Shown one piece after another: positions 1-13,205 of a stretch of 64,000 nt of DNA. The DNA is from Prostheceraeus crozeri (lineage: Eukaryota; Platyhelminthes; Polycladida; Euryleptidae). Position 1 is the stretch's first letter; each line of letters starts with the position of its first letter. The translations under genes were made by a program, and so were the position numbers. The DNA is taken from the NCBI GenBank assembly GCA_907163375.1, contig CAJQUW010007891.1, positions 62,001 through 126,000 of the forward strand. The letters are read 5' to 3'. The notes under the pieces are model-generated. The model was not told the DNA's origin, searched no databases, and saw nothing but the letters and a program-made list of their open reading frames with translations.

Positions 1-1821
1 ATATATTTATCGTGATTCCCGACAAAGGCTTCAATAATAACTGAACTGCAATCTAAATTCATTAAATATCATTTTCCGATTAGGCATTCGCCGAACCCTG
101 AATCGTCAGCCAAATAAGATAACTGAATGAATATAGGGCTACTCAAAAGGATAAATTGTTTGAATAAATTAGTTTCTTATCACTACAATTCTAAATTTAG
201 GCTAACTTGTTTTTTAAAAAAAAGCACATGTGCATTGATGCTGTTGCTACTTGAAATATAAATTCGCCGTGCAGAGCAATAAGTGTCATGAATTCCTAGT
301 CGGAGCATCTCGTTCATTCATAGGATCATATACTGTTGCTAACTGCTAGATATGCCGGATATGTGATTTTAGAAAATAACTTATATTGATCAACATGAAC
401 ATTCTACAATGCTGAATTTCAGCTTGAATTTCAGTGGCTTCAGCTCTAACTCAGATTGGTGTTTGACGGATATGATAAAATAAAAAATAAAACAAAAAAT
501 TTCCGCACTATGCTTCCGTAAAATGAAGCTCCACTGTTTTCCAAGTATATGCCTGTAACTTCCACTAAACATACCCAAGAATAGCACTTAATAAATTCTA
601 CACACCTACCGTATAATTTACCTTAGCAAAGAGTTCAAGCAGCACACTTGTGGAAAATAGACAATGTAATCCGACAGTTCGATTCTAGGGTTAAAACTCC
701 ACTATCATGCACCAATATCAGCCATTAGAGTCATCAGGGAAACAGAGTTGTGTAAAACATGATATTATGATTCAGTATATTGTAATAATCTGAAGTACTT
801 TTACAATGGCTATCTATATACCTTAATTCATCATGTGCATGAGGTTGTGCAGTCATCTCAGCTGTGATATTTTGAATCCATCGCGGAAAGTATGCAATTA
901 AACAATTATCTTGGAGATAAGGGATATTAACAACAGTTCGTAGTCACCTAATAAACAGGCATAAAGTATGTATGGGAGTATGCGCATGCATGCACCAGTC
1001 TACTGAAATCAAGGAGAGCCAAATTTTGAATTCCAAGATCATTCACTTACAACCTTGGCATCGTTGTAGCTATTTCGCTGTCAATTGCAGCTCTGTTTCT
1101 TGGAAATGCGTCTATGTTCGCATAGAAATCCAACAATCTACAATAATAAGGGACTAGAACGGGCATGGACAATGAAAACAACATGCGTTGCAGAGACACC
1201 GGAAACTACATTAAATGATACCGGGTTCATGCGGCTAACAATGGTAAAGCAGTGCCATTGGGCTGTTCCTTTGCTAAAACCATAGAGTAGGGATAGATAG
1301 CCTAATATACCTACTATATGGCTAAACTCTACCGGAAGAAAATTGAACCGATCTAACACTAGAACACCCACACCTGTCATTAATGAAACTGTACGGGTAC
1401 TCATTATCTTTGTGATATTTCTTTTTTTCTAAATATCCTGTGATGTTCATTGTTTTCACATTAAATATATGCCTTCATTCATAGAGTAAGTATATTAGGT
1501 ACAATGGTAACACGAAAGATATTCAATGTTAAATTCTTTGGGTAACACTCCGCATTTATTAAATCTCCAATGTATATAAACTTTCGATTTTATTGAATGA
1601 ACTCAATGGAGATGCAATTGGCATTGTCACCAAATGTGTGATATGTACAGTTTTAGAGAAATCACAACGGATTGAGTGATCATGATAGCATAAAACAGAA
1701 GGAAATGATAGCATTTTACAGATCCTCCGTGTCATGACAGCCTCGGATAGGTAGTGTTGGATAAACTGGCAGCTCGATGACCTGCGCTATTGCTTTCCTG
1801 CTGAACCTCAAGAGAATCTTC
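1..1821. other. AT-rich non-coding stretch
   Basis: No open reading frame here resembles a known family; the short ones (for example 1138-1404 minus) are low-complexity chance frames. No paired terminal repeats were seen. The stretch ends at the TTAA (1822-1825) that flanks the first piggyBac element. Confidence 0.6.
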
Positions 1822-1825
1822 TTAA

Positions 1826-2039
1826 CCGTTGTCCTATGTTTGGGGTGCTTTTGGCACCCCAAACACTGTTTCAAATGCTCTCACTTTTATTGTATTGCAT
1901 TTCAGCCTTAGATATTTCATGACTTTACTACAAATTTAACTTAAATTATCTGGGTAAAGTACTAGAAAAAATAAATTCATAATGTAGGAGATTGATCTAA
2001 AAACATGGTAGTCTATGTTTGGGGTGCTTTAGGCACCCC
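1826..2039 (+). repeat. piggyBac 1 left end: terminal repeat and two hairpin subterminal repeats
   Basis: The 13-bp terminal repeat runs straight into a perfect hairpin, GGGGTGCTTTTGGCACCCC (1842-1860). A second hairpin, GGGGTGCTTTAGGCACCCC, lies at 2021-2039. Both are preceded by the word CTATGTTT. This region is the likely transposase-binding end of the element. Confidence 0.85.
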
Positions 2040-2297
2040 ACCAGCAATCATCACGGCAACGTACGATCCTCAGTTCTACTGACGTCAACCACAGACCAAT
2101 TGAGCGTCTCCTCTTCACGATTTCAGGACACCCGTTCTCAATGACAGCATTAGACGTTATTGAGACAGCATTGTCGTTGTTTCTGATGCTGCTGCAAAAT
2201 GTTTCACTCATTGGTTCGAGATGAAAAAAATCGACGAACCACACTGCATGTGTATTCATTATGTGTGTTGTATGCACAGTAGTTCATCACAATTGAT

Positions 2298-2546
2298 GTG
2301 GCATCTAGACCTAGACGCGCTGCTGCGATCGAAGCAACTAGAAGTTTGTTTTCTTATAGCGAAGACCATGAGATTGATGTACAAGAGATTATAGCAAACG
2401 AAGATTGTGTTGATGACGTGGATTCCGAAGTTACAGATGAAGATGATCAGTTGGACATTGTCGAACAAGAGGAAGATGATATCTTAGATGAAGATTATTT
2501 ACATCGCTTATCCGAGGATTCAGAGGGAGAGTCTGAATCAGAACCG
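2298..2546 (+). pseudogene. piggyBac 1 transposase, exon 1 (acidic N-terminus)
   Basis: This 83-codon open stretch is basic at its start (ASRPRRAAAIEATRS) and then strongly acidic, with runs of D and E, as in the N-terminal regions of piggyBac-type transposases. The frame opens with GTG where an ATG would be expected, suggesting a mutated start. It ends at a plausible splice donor (CCG then GTATGC at 2547). The frame is in phase 0 with the acceptor at 11371-11373, where exon 2 begins, so both look like parts of one spliced gene. The first catalytic aspartate lies in exon 2, so this exon is not catalytic. Confidence 0.65.
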
Positions 2547-2716
2547 GTATGCACGAATGTTTTTAGATTCTGATTTTACCATATATTATGTTATACACTA
2601 AAACGAATACCGAATGCGGTAATGAATGTCGCACTTTGTATTGTCTGCAATATGAAAGTGCGACATTCTATATTTAGTTTAGTGTATGTAAAGGAATATA
2701 CTACCCAAGTAGCACA

Positions 2717-2960
2717 AACTCCTTGCATACGCTGGTCCTGCATTGGTCCTTTGAATGTTACATTGGCTTTCAGTGGCCTTCGTTAGCCGACATAAGCCAG
2801 CATTGGTCCAACGTTTGTATCTTTCCACTGGTTTCGAAAATTGGTTGGCTTGGAGTTGGCTTACACTGGCCATCTTAATCCTTTAATGAACCGATGTAAA
2901 ATTAAAATGTAGATAGCCATCTTCGAGCCAATGATGGTCCATTAATGTTAATTTTGTCTG
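2717..2960. repeat. left subterminal repeat block of the 8-kb element
   Basis: Words such as CATTGGTCC, CATTGGC, CACTGGCC and GAGTTGGC recur every 15-30 bp. They are imperfect direct repeats mirrored at the other end of the element, and may be binding sites for its transposase. Confidence 0.6.
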
Positions 2961-3669
2961 AAAGGCTAGATGACAGTTAAATGAAGTGCATAGGAAGAAA
3001 AACATTGTCATGGAACATACTCTATTAGCGTTGCCCTATTATTGTTTTATTACACAATTTTAATGGAAATATAATTCTGAATCAGATTAAATTATCGATA
3101 AACACATGTGTTATAGATGACACTGAATGTTTCATGCAATATTCACGAACTTAGTTATTAGAATTCGTCAACTGATAAGCACAACAAGACAACAGATTTC
3201 TCTACTTCTCGTTGTCAACATTAAGTCTGTAATTTTTGGGAAATTTCTATCTTAAAACAGGCAAATCAACCTATTGTAAACTTTGCTTGATTCACACTAA
3301 AGACTTGAATTATCTGATGATCTATCAACCAGCACTAATTGGCTTGTCTCTTTTGTAAATAACATTTACCCTCCATATATAGATGTCAGTAGGACAGTGT
3401 GAAAGTTGCTCGTGATGTGAAATGTGTTTGAATTAAGGAAAGACTTACTACATCACCATTCTGTTTGTTTTACTCTTTTGTTTTAAGTTTTCACTTTCAA
3501 GCAATGAGCACAAGATTGGAAGAAACCACAAAAGTAAGAGGCGTATTCAGTAACGGCTAGAGTGAGAAATAGATTCGCTTTGATAATATTCGAATTCCTG
3601 ATTGAGATTGTCCATTGTTACAGTTTAATGACAACAAAACCAGACTATGGTCACGATGAGATCTCAAAT

Positions 3670-3744
3670 GCGAATCGTGCATTAGATTGTTTAGCGCACA
3701 GGTCTAGTTAACCTTGGTCGTAGGTTCGAATCCTACCAGTCGCA
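3670..3744 (+). tRNA. tRNA-like sequence, Thr (AGU) type; pseudogene or SINE head
   Basis: A 75-nt cloverleaf can be drawn. The T arm is GTAGG-TTCGAAT-CCTAC. The anticodon loop is CTAGTTA on a 4-5 bp stem, giving anticodon AGU. The D arm is TGC/GCA-like and the acceptor ends GCGA/TCGC. The B-box (GGTTCGAATCC) is perfect. The acceptor and anticodon stems hold mismatches, so a functional tRNA is doubtful. It lies inside the 8-kb transposon, which favours a retroposed tRNA or a SINE fragment. Confidence 0.45.
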
Positions 3745-4530
3745 CAACTTTTGCATGGCATCTGATCTATCGTGTATTTAATCTCGTTGTTAATTCTCAG
3801 ACTACGATTCTTACACATGAAATTTTTACGATGCACACATATACAAAAACAAGTTAAGGGGAATGGAACATCCTCACTTTGCACCTATATTTGAGAATTT
3901 AGAAATGTGCAGAATTCGTTTTCATTCGGGAATAACTGATATTATGAAGCATTTTACCGATGGGATGAATGAAGAGACAGGATCAGCGCATATCTTGGAA
4001 ACGCATTCATTTCCATGATGTTTTATCAACATGTTGGCATGTCTTTCCGAATATATCACTGCCAGTTGAGCATGTTGTCAGTCGCAATGTGTGTGAGACC
4101 CCGCTCGTCAGGGTTTGTGTTCAGGTTAAGGTCGAAACGAACCAGATGAGCACCTGCTGATGACTGACCACCTGCAGCATTAGTACGTACCTTGGTCAAT
4201 AGGTTCAGTATTGGTAGAAATTGATCATCAGTAGAATTGTGGCATAAGTGTTGTATTCCACTACTATGTAGAAATGTAGAAAAAGAGTAGTTATTTTTTT
4301 GTGTAGTGTTACTTCTAGTGTGTAGCATTATTTCTATTAAGTTCTAGTATACGCCACACATAGTATATGTCATAGTCGGCTGCCAATCTTCCGCCATCTG
4401 GCTGAAATTCGCCAAAAAAGGGTCTGAAAAGTCGACTATTTTTCATCCACGGACACGGACGGCTTGCTCTCTATAAATTCAGTAAAATCGTTAATGTTTC
4501 ATGCTTCAAACTGATTCAACCTGATAACTG

Positions 4531-6789
4531 CAGGCCTGGGATTACTCCTCAAATTTGTTTATTACTCCTCAAATCCTCAAAATTTCCTCAAATATAGCTT
4601 AAATATAAGAAATTCCTCAAATACGCTTTACAAACTAAATGTCGGATAATGTATTGTTTTTTGGCGAATGGTGATGATGTGTAAACTTCCAAACAAGAAG
4701 CTAAGATAGAATCCTGTAACATGTACCCTACATCCATGCTGCTAATCATGAATCACTCATGATTTGTTTCTTTTCTTTTTCTTCTCTCATTATTTATAAC
4801 TAAATGATTTTCTCTCACACACTTGGTAGATTTTAGATGGCGTAATCCCGCTGTGCTAGCTAGATCTGATATTTTGATTGGAAACAGACCTGTCCTTTTA
4901 TCATCTGAATGGGCAGACTGTCAAAAATAATCTTTTCAATATATAAGTGATAAACATAATTTTGAAAAGAGCGACTTACTCGCCAATTCATTCCACATGA
5001 GGAGAGGAGAACCGTTGTCCTTCTAGTAAGTATTTTTAAATTTCTAAACATTTTAGGATATAATGATTTTCTTTTAGCCATATCATATTTAGCACATCAA
5101 AAATTAACCAGTCGTTAGCTTGTTTTTTTTAATTTTGTTACCTTGACGCACTTTGTTACGTTGAATGTCGTTTTCATTTCTGCAAGCTACAGGGCTGCAG
5201 ATGTTCCGGTTCGTCTGGACTTATTTTGCTAAGCAGAGAAGTTGTCCGAAGTTATTGTCTGTCGAACTCACTCATTAAATGCTTTCACGTACTTAATGAG
5301 TGAAACACTGCGATCAACCTACAGAAATTGTACATTTGAACATTGCAATTTTTTACTTATAACTTCATAATATTGCTTAGAATTCCAACAATAAAATGCA
5401 CATTCAATTATTTTCATTAATTATCGACCTTTGTCACAACCTTCTTTATATGTTTCTGCGACTATATGGCTGCTAAATACATGCCTGTACTTCTTAAAGA
5501 ACTAAAAGGATATCGATCTTCCATATCCATTATATGATAACATATAGGTAGCCCAGCCCACTTGGATTTCAGTGCTCTTATCAAAAGCTCTTATCTGAAG
5601 CGTTTGTTTCACTCACTCTCTTTCATTTTATTTCCGCTGAACATGAGCACATCCGACGGGGTAAAGCGGATGGTCCCTAAATTTAGTGTCTACATGCCTC
5701 CTGGTCAGTGCGGGGGTTGGAAGCGTATGAAGCTCTGCTATCTCATGAGTCTTTTTGCAGCTACATTTTCCAGGGTCTGCTGATCGACATTTATCCTGGA
5801 TGAATTATTCACTTATAGATCGTTTTCATAATTTGCTAAACACAGATTGGTGTGAAATTAGTGCACACATTGCTTATCGTTGCATGTGAACTTAGATTAA
5901 TTAAGACATTGAACCACATAGTACTGGATTGGTAGATTTCCAACCTGGGTTTACTGCAAGATGTGGACGTCAATATCTCGGCGCAACTTCATGCGAATAG
6001 AGGTGATAATTATCACCTCCAAAGATTATAAATCTCTCACTCTTTGCCTGTATGAGACCAACAACTCAACTGGCAAGCCTGTTCCCGACACTTGTTTTGT
6101 GTTGTATATGAGAGAATTTATGTTCATTTGAATGTAGATCGGAGCGATATGATCAAACGCTAACAAGTAAACAAAACCCGCCAAAACTTATGTAGCATAA
6201 AGTAAAATTAATAATTTAATGTGCAGTGTGGCGTATCCTTCATGATAAATTACTGACTTTTTTAAGTCACAGGCATTCCGTCAACGATTTTAAGCTTTCT
6301 ATACTTATGGGTTACTCTCCTCCCAAATTTGTTTTAAGTCCGTAAAAATTAATCGTTGCAAAGCCACAGATGCATGTGGTTGAGGATATATCCTACATTC
6401 AAAAAAATTACAGTATACAAATCTGACAAGCATCATTTAGCTAATTGGAGACGATAGCGTGAAGCAGAGAGATATCAGCAGCTTGATTTGACATCCTCTG
6501 TTCGACACATTCTAAGCAGATAATACTTGAGGCAACAAATTGATTTCGTAACAACGCGGGAAGTGATTATGACCAAGTCAGTATTCCTTTGCAATATACT
6601 TCAAAAAGTGGGGTGTGGTCAACCCTTGGGTTACCTTCTTCGTTGTGACTTTCATGATTTGAAGTTTGGCCCAAAGTCCGTGCTAAAATTTGTAGTTTTT
6701 CTTGCAATTATCATAGTAGGCTCCGTTTCCATTCCTCAAATTTTTCACAAAAAATCCTCAATTTTTTTCATAGGCTAATCACAGGCCTG
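4531..6789. mobile_element. hAT-like non-autonomous element
   Basis: The ends are inverted repeats: CAGGCCTGGGATTA at 4531 and the reverse complement of CAGGCCTGTGATTA ending at 6789. Subterminal CCTCAAA words follow, several copies at the left and two at the right. CAGG termini with short AT-rich subterminal motifs are typical of hAT elements. Flanks TAACTG and TAATTG could be a decayed target duplication, shorter than the usual 8 bp. No transposase frame is recognisable in the 2.26 kb. Confidence 0.6.
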
Positions 6790-8972
6790 TAATTGTCTAC
6801 AATGGCTCTCAGATATTGGTTGTATCGTGACTCTGTCGTCTAACTTAATCTTGGAAATTTTATTATCCGGCCATTCGACCTTTTGATGTTTAAAAAAAAT
6901 TTCCGCCAAAACGACTTTCTTCTGTTGGCAGCTATGCATCTAGTGTCATTGCATTTTTTGCTTCCACTCTCGCGACAGCAATTTGTAATGCTTCATAGAA
7001 AAAGTGAGTGCAATACTGTGTATCACCAACAGGTTGAATTACGCAGATTCTTTGTCCATTCTCGTTTTGATTCGATCACAATTTGAATTCTTTTCCACAT
7101 GTGTATGTTTCCTTGATTTCTTCGTCATGATACTACATCATCAGGAAAGTTGAGACCATCTGTTGCTATGCCTTGCGATATTTTTTCGATAGCCAGTAAA
7201 TTTTTGATTGGTTCAAGGCCTAGTTGCGGCATTGATTCCCTTCGAAAATGTTCCATGCATTTCCGACTAAATGACAAGCAGCGTTGCATTGTTGAAGAAA
7301 ATTGCCATCATACTTAAGAAATTACGCGATGGTCGATGATTCGACTCTGACATGGAAACCGGCCGGGATGTTGGTGTCGGTCGGGCTCTGCGGCCGGCCT
7401 AGATCGAACTTCAGACCGGGATTTATACCGGCTTCAGGTAGATTTTATCCAAGATTCAGCCTATTTTAGCTCAGTTTCCTGTTCTCAAGGCCTATTTTGG
7501 ACCGGCTTCGGGCAAGCTGCCTCACGTTGAATGCAATTTATTTGAGAGCAAATTCAGTTCGCCGGCACTGATCGAGCCAGACCACAGAGAAATAAACGAT
7601 ATGCTCTTACAATGGTGAAGTTAATAATATTCATCAATTTTTGAATTACTCTTTTAATCGTAGCACACGTTAAATATCCAATCAGACTGCTCGAATGATC
7701 CGTCAGGAATTCGTCTGGCCAGTAAGTCAATAAATGTTTCCAATATCACCGGAAGGCAGAAACATTTAACTACACCTCATTTAATTAGTGACACTGTTTA
7801 TTACGGTCTCCCAAAAGTAATCGCGTATGAAACTACCCACTAATGTTTTTCCTTTTGGATTGCTTATGAAAATGAAAGTGATTTCAGTTTGATTCAAATT
7901 TTATTCTTAAATGAACAGAAGCACGTTTTTATGATTCACATTGCAAATGCCTTGAACGTGAGAGATTATTCTTGTCACATCAGTCGTATTTTTTCATTCG
8001 CTCAAGAGATCAATTGTCCTCGTTGCCACTGCTATCGTCAAAAATCCTTGCCTTAATGACGTCTGCATCTACTAGACTCTTGATCCCTTTATTCACTTAG
8101 TTTTGTTTAAACATCCACATCAGAGTCTATACGTGTGGGTTTCATGATTTCATTTTTGCAATTCTTCATGATTGACGGCATCTACCTTACCAACCACTAA
8201 TTTCAGGCCTGTTCTTGAGCAAGTCCAAACATTTGCTGCCTCAGAAACTCGTGTTGCTGAAATTCTGAGCAAATTGCGCGGCTTGTCTTGAGTGCCATGC
8301 CTTACTCGAAAGCCTAGACCATATCGGTATGGACACGACAATGACCCCAAACGACGTTTACTTACGCAGAAATTTCAGATAGTATTGTCTGTGTATTTCA
8401 TTGTCTACGTTTGATGTCCTTTGAGTAAGAGTAAATATATACCCATGCAATACACAGATAATGCCGTCTTGAATTCCTACAAATGAGTATGACGTTAGGG
8501 GACCTTATGCCCATGCAGACATGTCTTCGAGTAAGACATGGCACGTAAGACAAGCGGCGTAGCAACTTGTTCAATGTATGGGCTACATGTGAGACTAAGT
8601 TCAAATCGCTTAAATCGTTGCTGCTTCCGGAATATTAGTCCATTATGAATTATAAATAATTCCCTCATTTCATTTTTCATCACGCTAGTAATGTGCGTAT
8701 AAATTTGTGCATATAATGTGCATTTTCTTGTATGTTTACAGTCAGGTTTGTATCTCGCCAAAATTTTGATAAATATAATACAATATAATACAGTGCATTC
8801 CATATACATGCGATCATAAAATAGCACATATTTTTTCTTTTAGCCGAAACTTTATTTGTCACTTAAATATTATAGACTGCTCGAAGTGGTTTCAGCACTC
8901 AGTGCTTTTGTCAATACCTAACTAAAACTATGTTTGCATCTTAATTATATCTTCGTGTTGTGATTCAATTCC
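6790..8972. other. interior of the 8-kb element, no gene recognised
   Basis: Short frames at 8150-8862 (minus) do not resemble any family I know and lack a consistent coding look. The only distinct object is the CCGGCC-rich patch at 7353-7512. Confidence 0.5.
7353..7512. repeat. GC-rich ACCGGCC repeat patch
   Basis: The words ACCGGCC, GGCCGGCC, ACCGGG and ACCGGCTT recur within 160 bp in otherwise AT-rich DNA. A similar patch with GAAACCGGCCGGG lies at 43636-43720. Such blocks often mark a transposon subterminal region, but no partner end was found. Confidence 0.45.
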
Positions 8973-9617
8973 CTGCGCTCATGATTCAATTCTTACTCAT
9001 CAACATCTTATTTCTTTGTTATTATGTCCTTGTATCTAATGTTTCTAATTAGTTTTCAGTCAATTTTGCTAAAATTCAGAGCTATAAGTGATTATGGTGA
9101 AGTGTTTGCTATATTGCTCATCATTTTCACGAAATATTTGAATTATTTGGCATAATCATCTGAATTGGCTACAGCATCAGGAGTTCCAACACATTCCGGT
9201 AAGACAAGAATCGGGATTACGAATTGGAGAAATTGAGATATTTTTAAAGTACACATCTATGGGTTTACTTTGTAGATGATGAAGCACTGCGCTCATTATT
9301 CAATTCTTACTCATCATCTTATTTCTTTGTTATTATGTCCTTGTATCTAATGTTTCTAATTAGTTTTCAGTCAATTTTGCCAAAATTCAGAGCTATAAGT
9401 GATTATGGTGAAGTGTTTGCTATATTGCTCATCATTTTCACGAAATATTTGAATTATTTGGCATAGTCATCTGAATTGGCTACAGCATCAGGAGTTCCAA
9501 CATATTCCGGTAAGACAAGAATCGGGATTACGAATTGGAGAAATTGAGATATTTTTAAAGTACACATCTATGGGTTTACTTTGTAGATGATGAAGCACTG
9601 CGCTCATGATTCAATTT
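8973..9617. repeat. tandem duplication, two copies of a 312-bp unit
   Basis: Unit 1 is 8973-9286, unit 2 is 9287-9597 and the start of a third copy is 9598-9617. The units differ at only a few bases and one 3-bp indel, so the duplication is recent relative to its surroundings. Neither unit is coding. Confidence 0.9.
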
Positions 9618-10384
9618 CACCAACATCCAAATGCTTGCTGCAGAGGACAACTGTTTCTCGTAGAAGATTTTATGAGTTCGAAGTAGGCCAGTGGTATGAC
9701 AAGGTAAGGAGACACTGAAATTCGAGTGAATTTAAGCCTACTGACACACTCGATATCATTCATCAAGTATGTTCCTGATTTTTCAGTGATAACAGACTCG
9801 CTTTATTCTTGCATTGTTGCTCATCGGTATGTATTCGCACGGTTAATTCAACTTCTACTTGATGAGGAAAATGCATGAACAGATTGTTTCCGGAAATGCT
9901 GTTCTTGTCTATTCATGGAGTTTTCGAGCAGCGCGACTTTGACGTATGGACGAAACATCATGTACAATCATATGTTTAAAAAATCTTGGAAATACTTATG
10001 AAGCAATACTACATGAACACTAAACATTACAAATTTTTTGAATATATTATTGTTGAAATGCTTCGCACATGTGTCAAAGTCGTGCTCATTCTCGATAACT
10101 CAATTAACAGGTAAAGACAGCATTTTTCATAAATGGAATAACTGTTCATATGTTTTCATACTCATGCAACAGTTGAATCTATCCGGACACATCAAAGAGT
10201 AACAATGTAAGAACAGAACGAGTCAGATATCGCCGCAATATTAGAACTACGCCCTCAATCGAGTTCGAAATTTAATGTAATCACGCTTCTTCGCTCTCGA
10301 TCAAGAGCGATGTATTGACGATCACGCTAATTTGTGCTCGATCGAGTGCGAAAAGTGAAAATCGCGTTTGATCGTACATTAAGT

Positions 10385-10690
10385 CGACCAATGTTTGCTA
10401 ATGGGAGGCTACGGTGGGATTAGGTTGACCAATATAAGCTATCGGCGGCGGCTGAAGGTTACGTTGGCTTAAAGAGGCAATAAAGTGGGATTAAATTGGC
10501 GTTTGTTGGCATAAGGATGGCTAGAGCGGCGCTTGGATGGCCATCGCACGAAAATATGTTGGATTACGTTGGTTCAAGACCGGTTCTAGGTTGGATTGCC
10601 TTCATAGAACCAATGTAGGCCCGCTGTATCATTTCCAACTTTTGACCATTGTAAATGGCCAATGAAGGTCCAACGTAGTACCAACGTATC
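10385..10690. repeat. right subterminal repeat block of the 8-kb element
   Basis: Degenerate repeats such as GACCAAT, GTTGGCTTA, GTTGGATT, GTCCAACGTAG and ACCAACGTA mirror the left block at 2717-2960. They lead directly into the terminal repeat at 10691-10707. Confidence 0.6.
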
Positions 10691-11373
10691 TGTGTTACTT
10701 GGGTAGTCATATACAATTGTAAGAATAATTTCGATAGATCTGATAGTTATGTTTTTCTCATACGTATATGGATAGCCTACACACAGTCTAATTCACGGTA
10801 GTTATGTATAATGAAACTGTACGTAGAAAGACTACTACATCTTAGAATATTTTTTTCTAAGGTCACATGGCACACCGGAGCGCATGATTTTCTATCCAAC
10901 GATAATAATCTATAAGATGCAACTGTAATTGTAGGCCGAGTAACGGTATGCGTACATACGGTACAGTTCCACGTCATTGCAATCTCTGTTGATTTATTGA
11001 ACGCACAAAAATACCAAATAGTCGTCAGAAGTTCAATTGTATAAAAGCAAGTTTCAGTGTGTTGCGTGTCGAGCCTATATATAGCACATTTTATATATAA
11101 TAAAGTACTTCGTAATGAAATATCTGTAATGACGATAAACATTATCAAAGCGATACGGATGAAAGAGTTCTCTAAAAGGGGTCAATATACCCATCCGGTA
11201 TGTACTCTTTGACTCATAAAAAGCAAAGGACAACGTATAACAGAAGTATATACCACTGTATAACACTATATCGTACATCCTCGCATTCTGTACGCATCAT
11301 GTGCATATATCAATTGTTATGTATAATCATCATCGTACTTGTGCCAGCTACAACTTGATTATTTCCTTTGCAG

Positions 11374-12527
11374 GATCTCGACGAAAGTTTGACATCTCGA
11401 CCACAGAGGAGATGGACAGAAATTGACACAGGAGCAAGAGAACGACGTGCACCAAGAAGAAACGTTTGCTATGCCAACCCTGGTGTCAGACCTGGAATAA
11501 ATCCAATCAGGTCAAGGCATGTGTGGAAACTTCTTTCGGAAAGGCTGCTTCAATTCCATACTCCAAAACCTTTCATAACAGTGGATGAAGAGCTACTTGA
11601 ATTCCACGGACGTGTTGCATTCAGGCAGTACATCGCTTCCAAACCAGGGAAGTATGGGATAAAGATCCTGTGGTCCTGTGAAGCTGATACAGGTTATTTT
11701 TTGAAAGGTATCCCATCGTATATTGGTCTTTCTGTTGAAGAGAAAGAAGGTATGCCAGTTACTGAAGCGTTTACAATGGCCCTCGTCAAGCCATTCCTCG
11801 ACAAAGGCTACAATGTGACGTGCGACAACTGGTTTACTAGTTGCGAGGTCGCTGAAAAGTTGAATGAGAGAGATACAACATTAGTTGGAACAATGCGTTC
11901 GAATCGACGCGGCATTCCGCCAAAAGCCAAATACCTGAGCAATCGTCAAAAGAAATCGGCTCTTACTTCAAATCTGGAGATCTTCTAATGGTATCTTACT
12001 GGGATTAAAGGCAGATCTCCCGTGATCCTTATTTCTACAATGCACACCTACAGTACGCATACAACAATGAAGATGGGCTCCCTGAGATAATATCTTCATA
12101 CAATGCCACAAAATCCGGTGTGGATACTGCAGACCACATGGTGAGAATATCCACATGCAAGAGAAAATGCAGGAGATGGACGTATTTGTTTTTCTGCAAT
12201 ATGATTGATGTGGCCCTTCTAAACGCATCTATTATTTTTCGTACACTCCAACCACCAGAAAATGCAGCTTCATTTCGAACCGAATTCCTTCTCCAATGTG
12301 GATATGAACTTGTGGACGCAAATATTCGCCGAAAGTCTACACGCAGATTGAATCCACAAACTCGAATGGCTATGAAACTGCTAGGATATAGCACAGTTGT
12401 TGCAGGTATGAACTCCTCGTCTCAACAACAGCCGAGAACGCGACCACGGAAGAGACGGTGCTATATTTGCCCAAGGAGTGTCAAGGCTTATTTGAGCTGT
12501 TCCTATCTGCAAAACACATTCATCTGA
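11374..12527 (+). pseudogene. piggyBac 1 transposase, exon 2 (DDD catalytic part), decayed
   Basis: A splice acceptor (TTTCCTTTGCAG, ending 11373) opens the exon in phase with exon 1. The frame reads FITVDEELLEFHGR, then FRQYIASKPGKYGIKI, all piggyBac signatures. The three catalytic aspartates can be placed at EADTGY, TCDNWFTS and SGVDTADHM. Cysteines near the C-terminus (RRCYICPRS) start the family's zinc-binding tail. Relative to family members, about 150 residues seem missing between VCYANPGVRPG and INPIRSRHVW. One frameshift near 11960 and a TAA soon after split the exon into 11374-11988 and about 12003-12527. A polyadenylation-type AATAAA lies at 12704. It cannot make active enzyme as it stands. 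Confidence 0.88.
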
Positions 12528-13205
12528 TGTGGTAAAGTGTAGTGATTGCATGTAGCTTTCTTGAGAGATATACGAGTATACTCTTCCTTGAACAGCTTGC
12601 TTTACGTACATATACGGTGAGATCATTTCTGATTGATTTATTTGTAATTGTCTTGTCAATAGGCCTATATACACACAATCTGTTGTAGCCCATATCCAAT
12701 TTGAAATAAAATATTCGAGGGATATTTGTGTATCATGTAATCAATTATCACGGTGCGTCTGAATGAGGTTTTGGATTAAAAAAATATATCATCTCCGAAA
12801 CCAATTTTTTTGAGCTTAGTGACCCTCTAGGAATGGGAAATGAGCAAAAAGAAAATCTTTTAGAGTACAGATTTTTATTTACGGCCTATTTTCAAAATGG
12901 CAGCCATTTTTTCGTAAAAATCGTATATCTGATGCACTTATTAGGGCTTAAGGCATGCTACGTCACATGAATTAGAATTTTCTGATCACAGAAGAGTAAT
13001 TCATGCAATAGTTAAAATCCTAGAAGGATACCATGCAGTTAAACTACTGTTTATAAGTAGTACGTCGTGTCTTCAATAGTATTTCTTAACTTCGGAATAT
13101 AATGTCGATTAAAATTTGTTTTATTTGCTACTTTCGTTTGAAGGTGAATTTATCTCGATAAGACAAAGCAAAAAGTCACAAATTTGATTGAAAAAAAACA
13201 TGTAT

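Larger units (their letters stand above)
2700..10707. mobile_element. 8-kb DNA transposon of unassigned superfamily, nested in piggyBac 1
   Basis: The ends are inverted repeats: ACTACCCAAGTAGCACA at 2700-2716 and the reverse complement of ACTACCCAAGTAACACA at 10691-10707 (one mismatch). Just inside both ends are degenerate repeats built on TTGGTCC, TTGGC and CCAAC words, inverted relative to each other. No long transposase frame was found in the interior, so the copy is non-autonomous or gutted. It contains a hAT-like element, a tRNA-like sequence and a 312-bp tandem duplication. A target duplication is unclear; TA or ATA at the borders is possible. The paired ends and the position inside a piggyBac intron are seen; the superfamily is unknown to me. 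Confidence 0.7.

Noticed and set aside
8973-9617. Tandem repeat considered as a CRISPR-like or satellite array
   Set aside because: Only two long units without spacers; a simple duplication in a eukaryotic genome.
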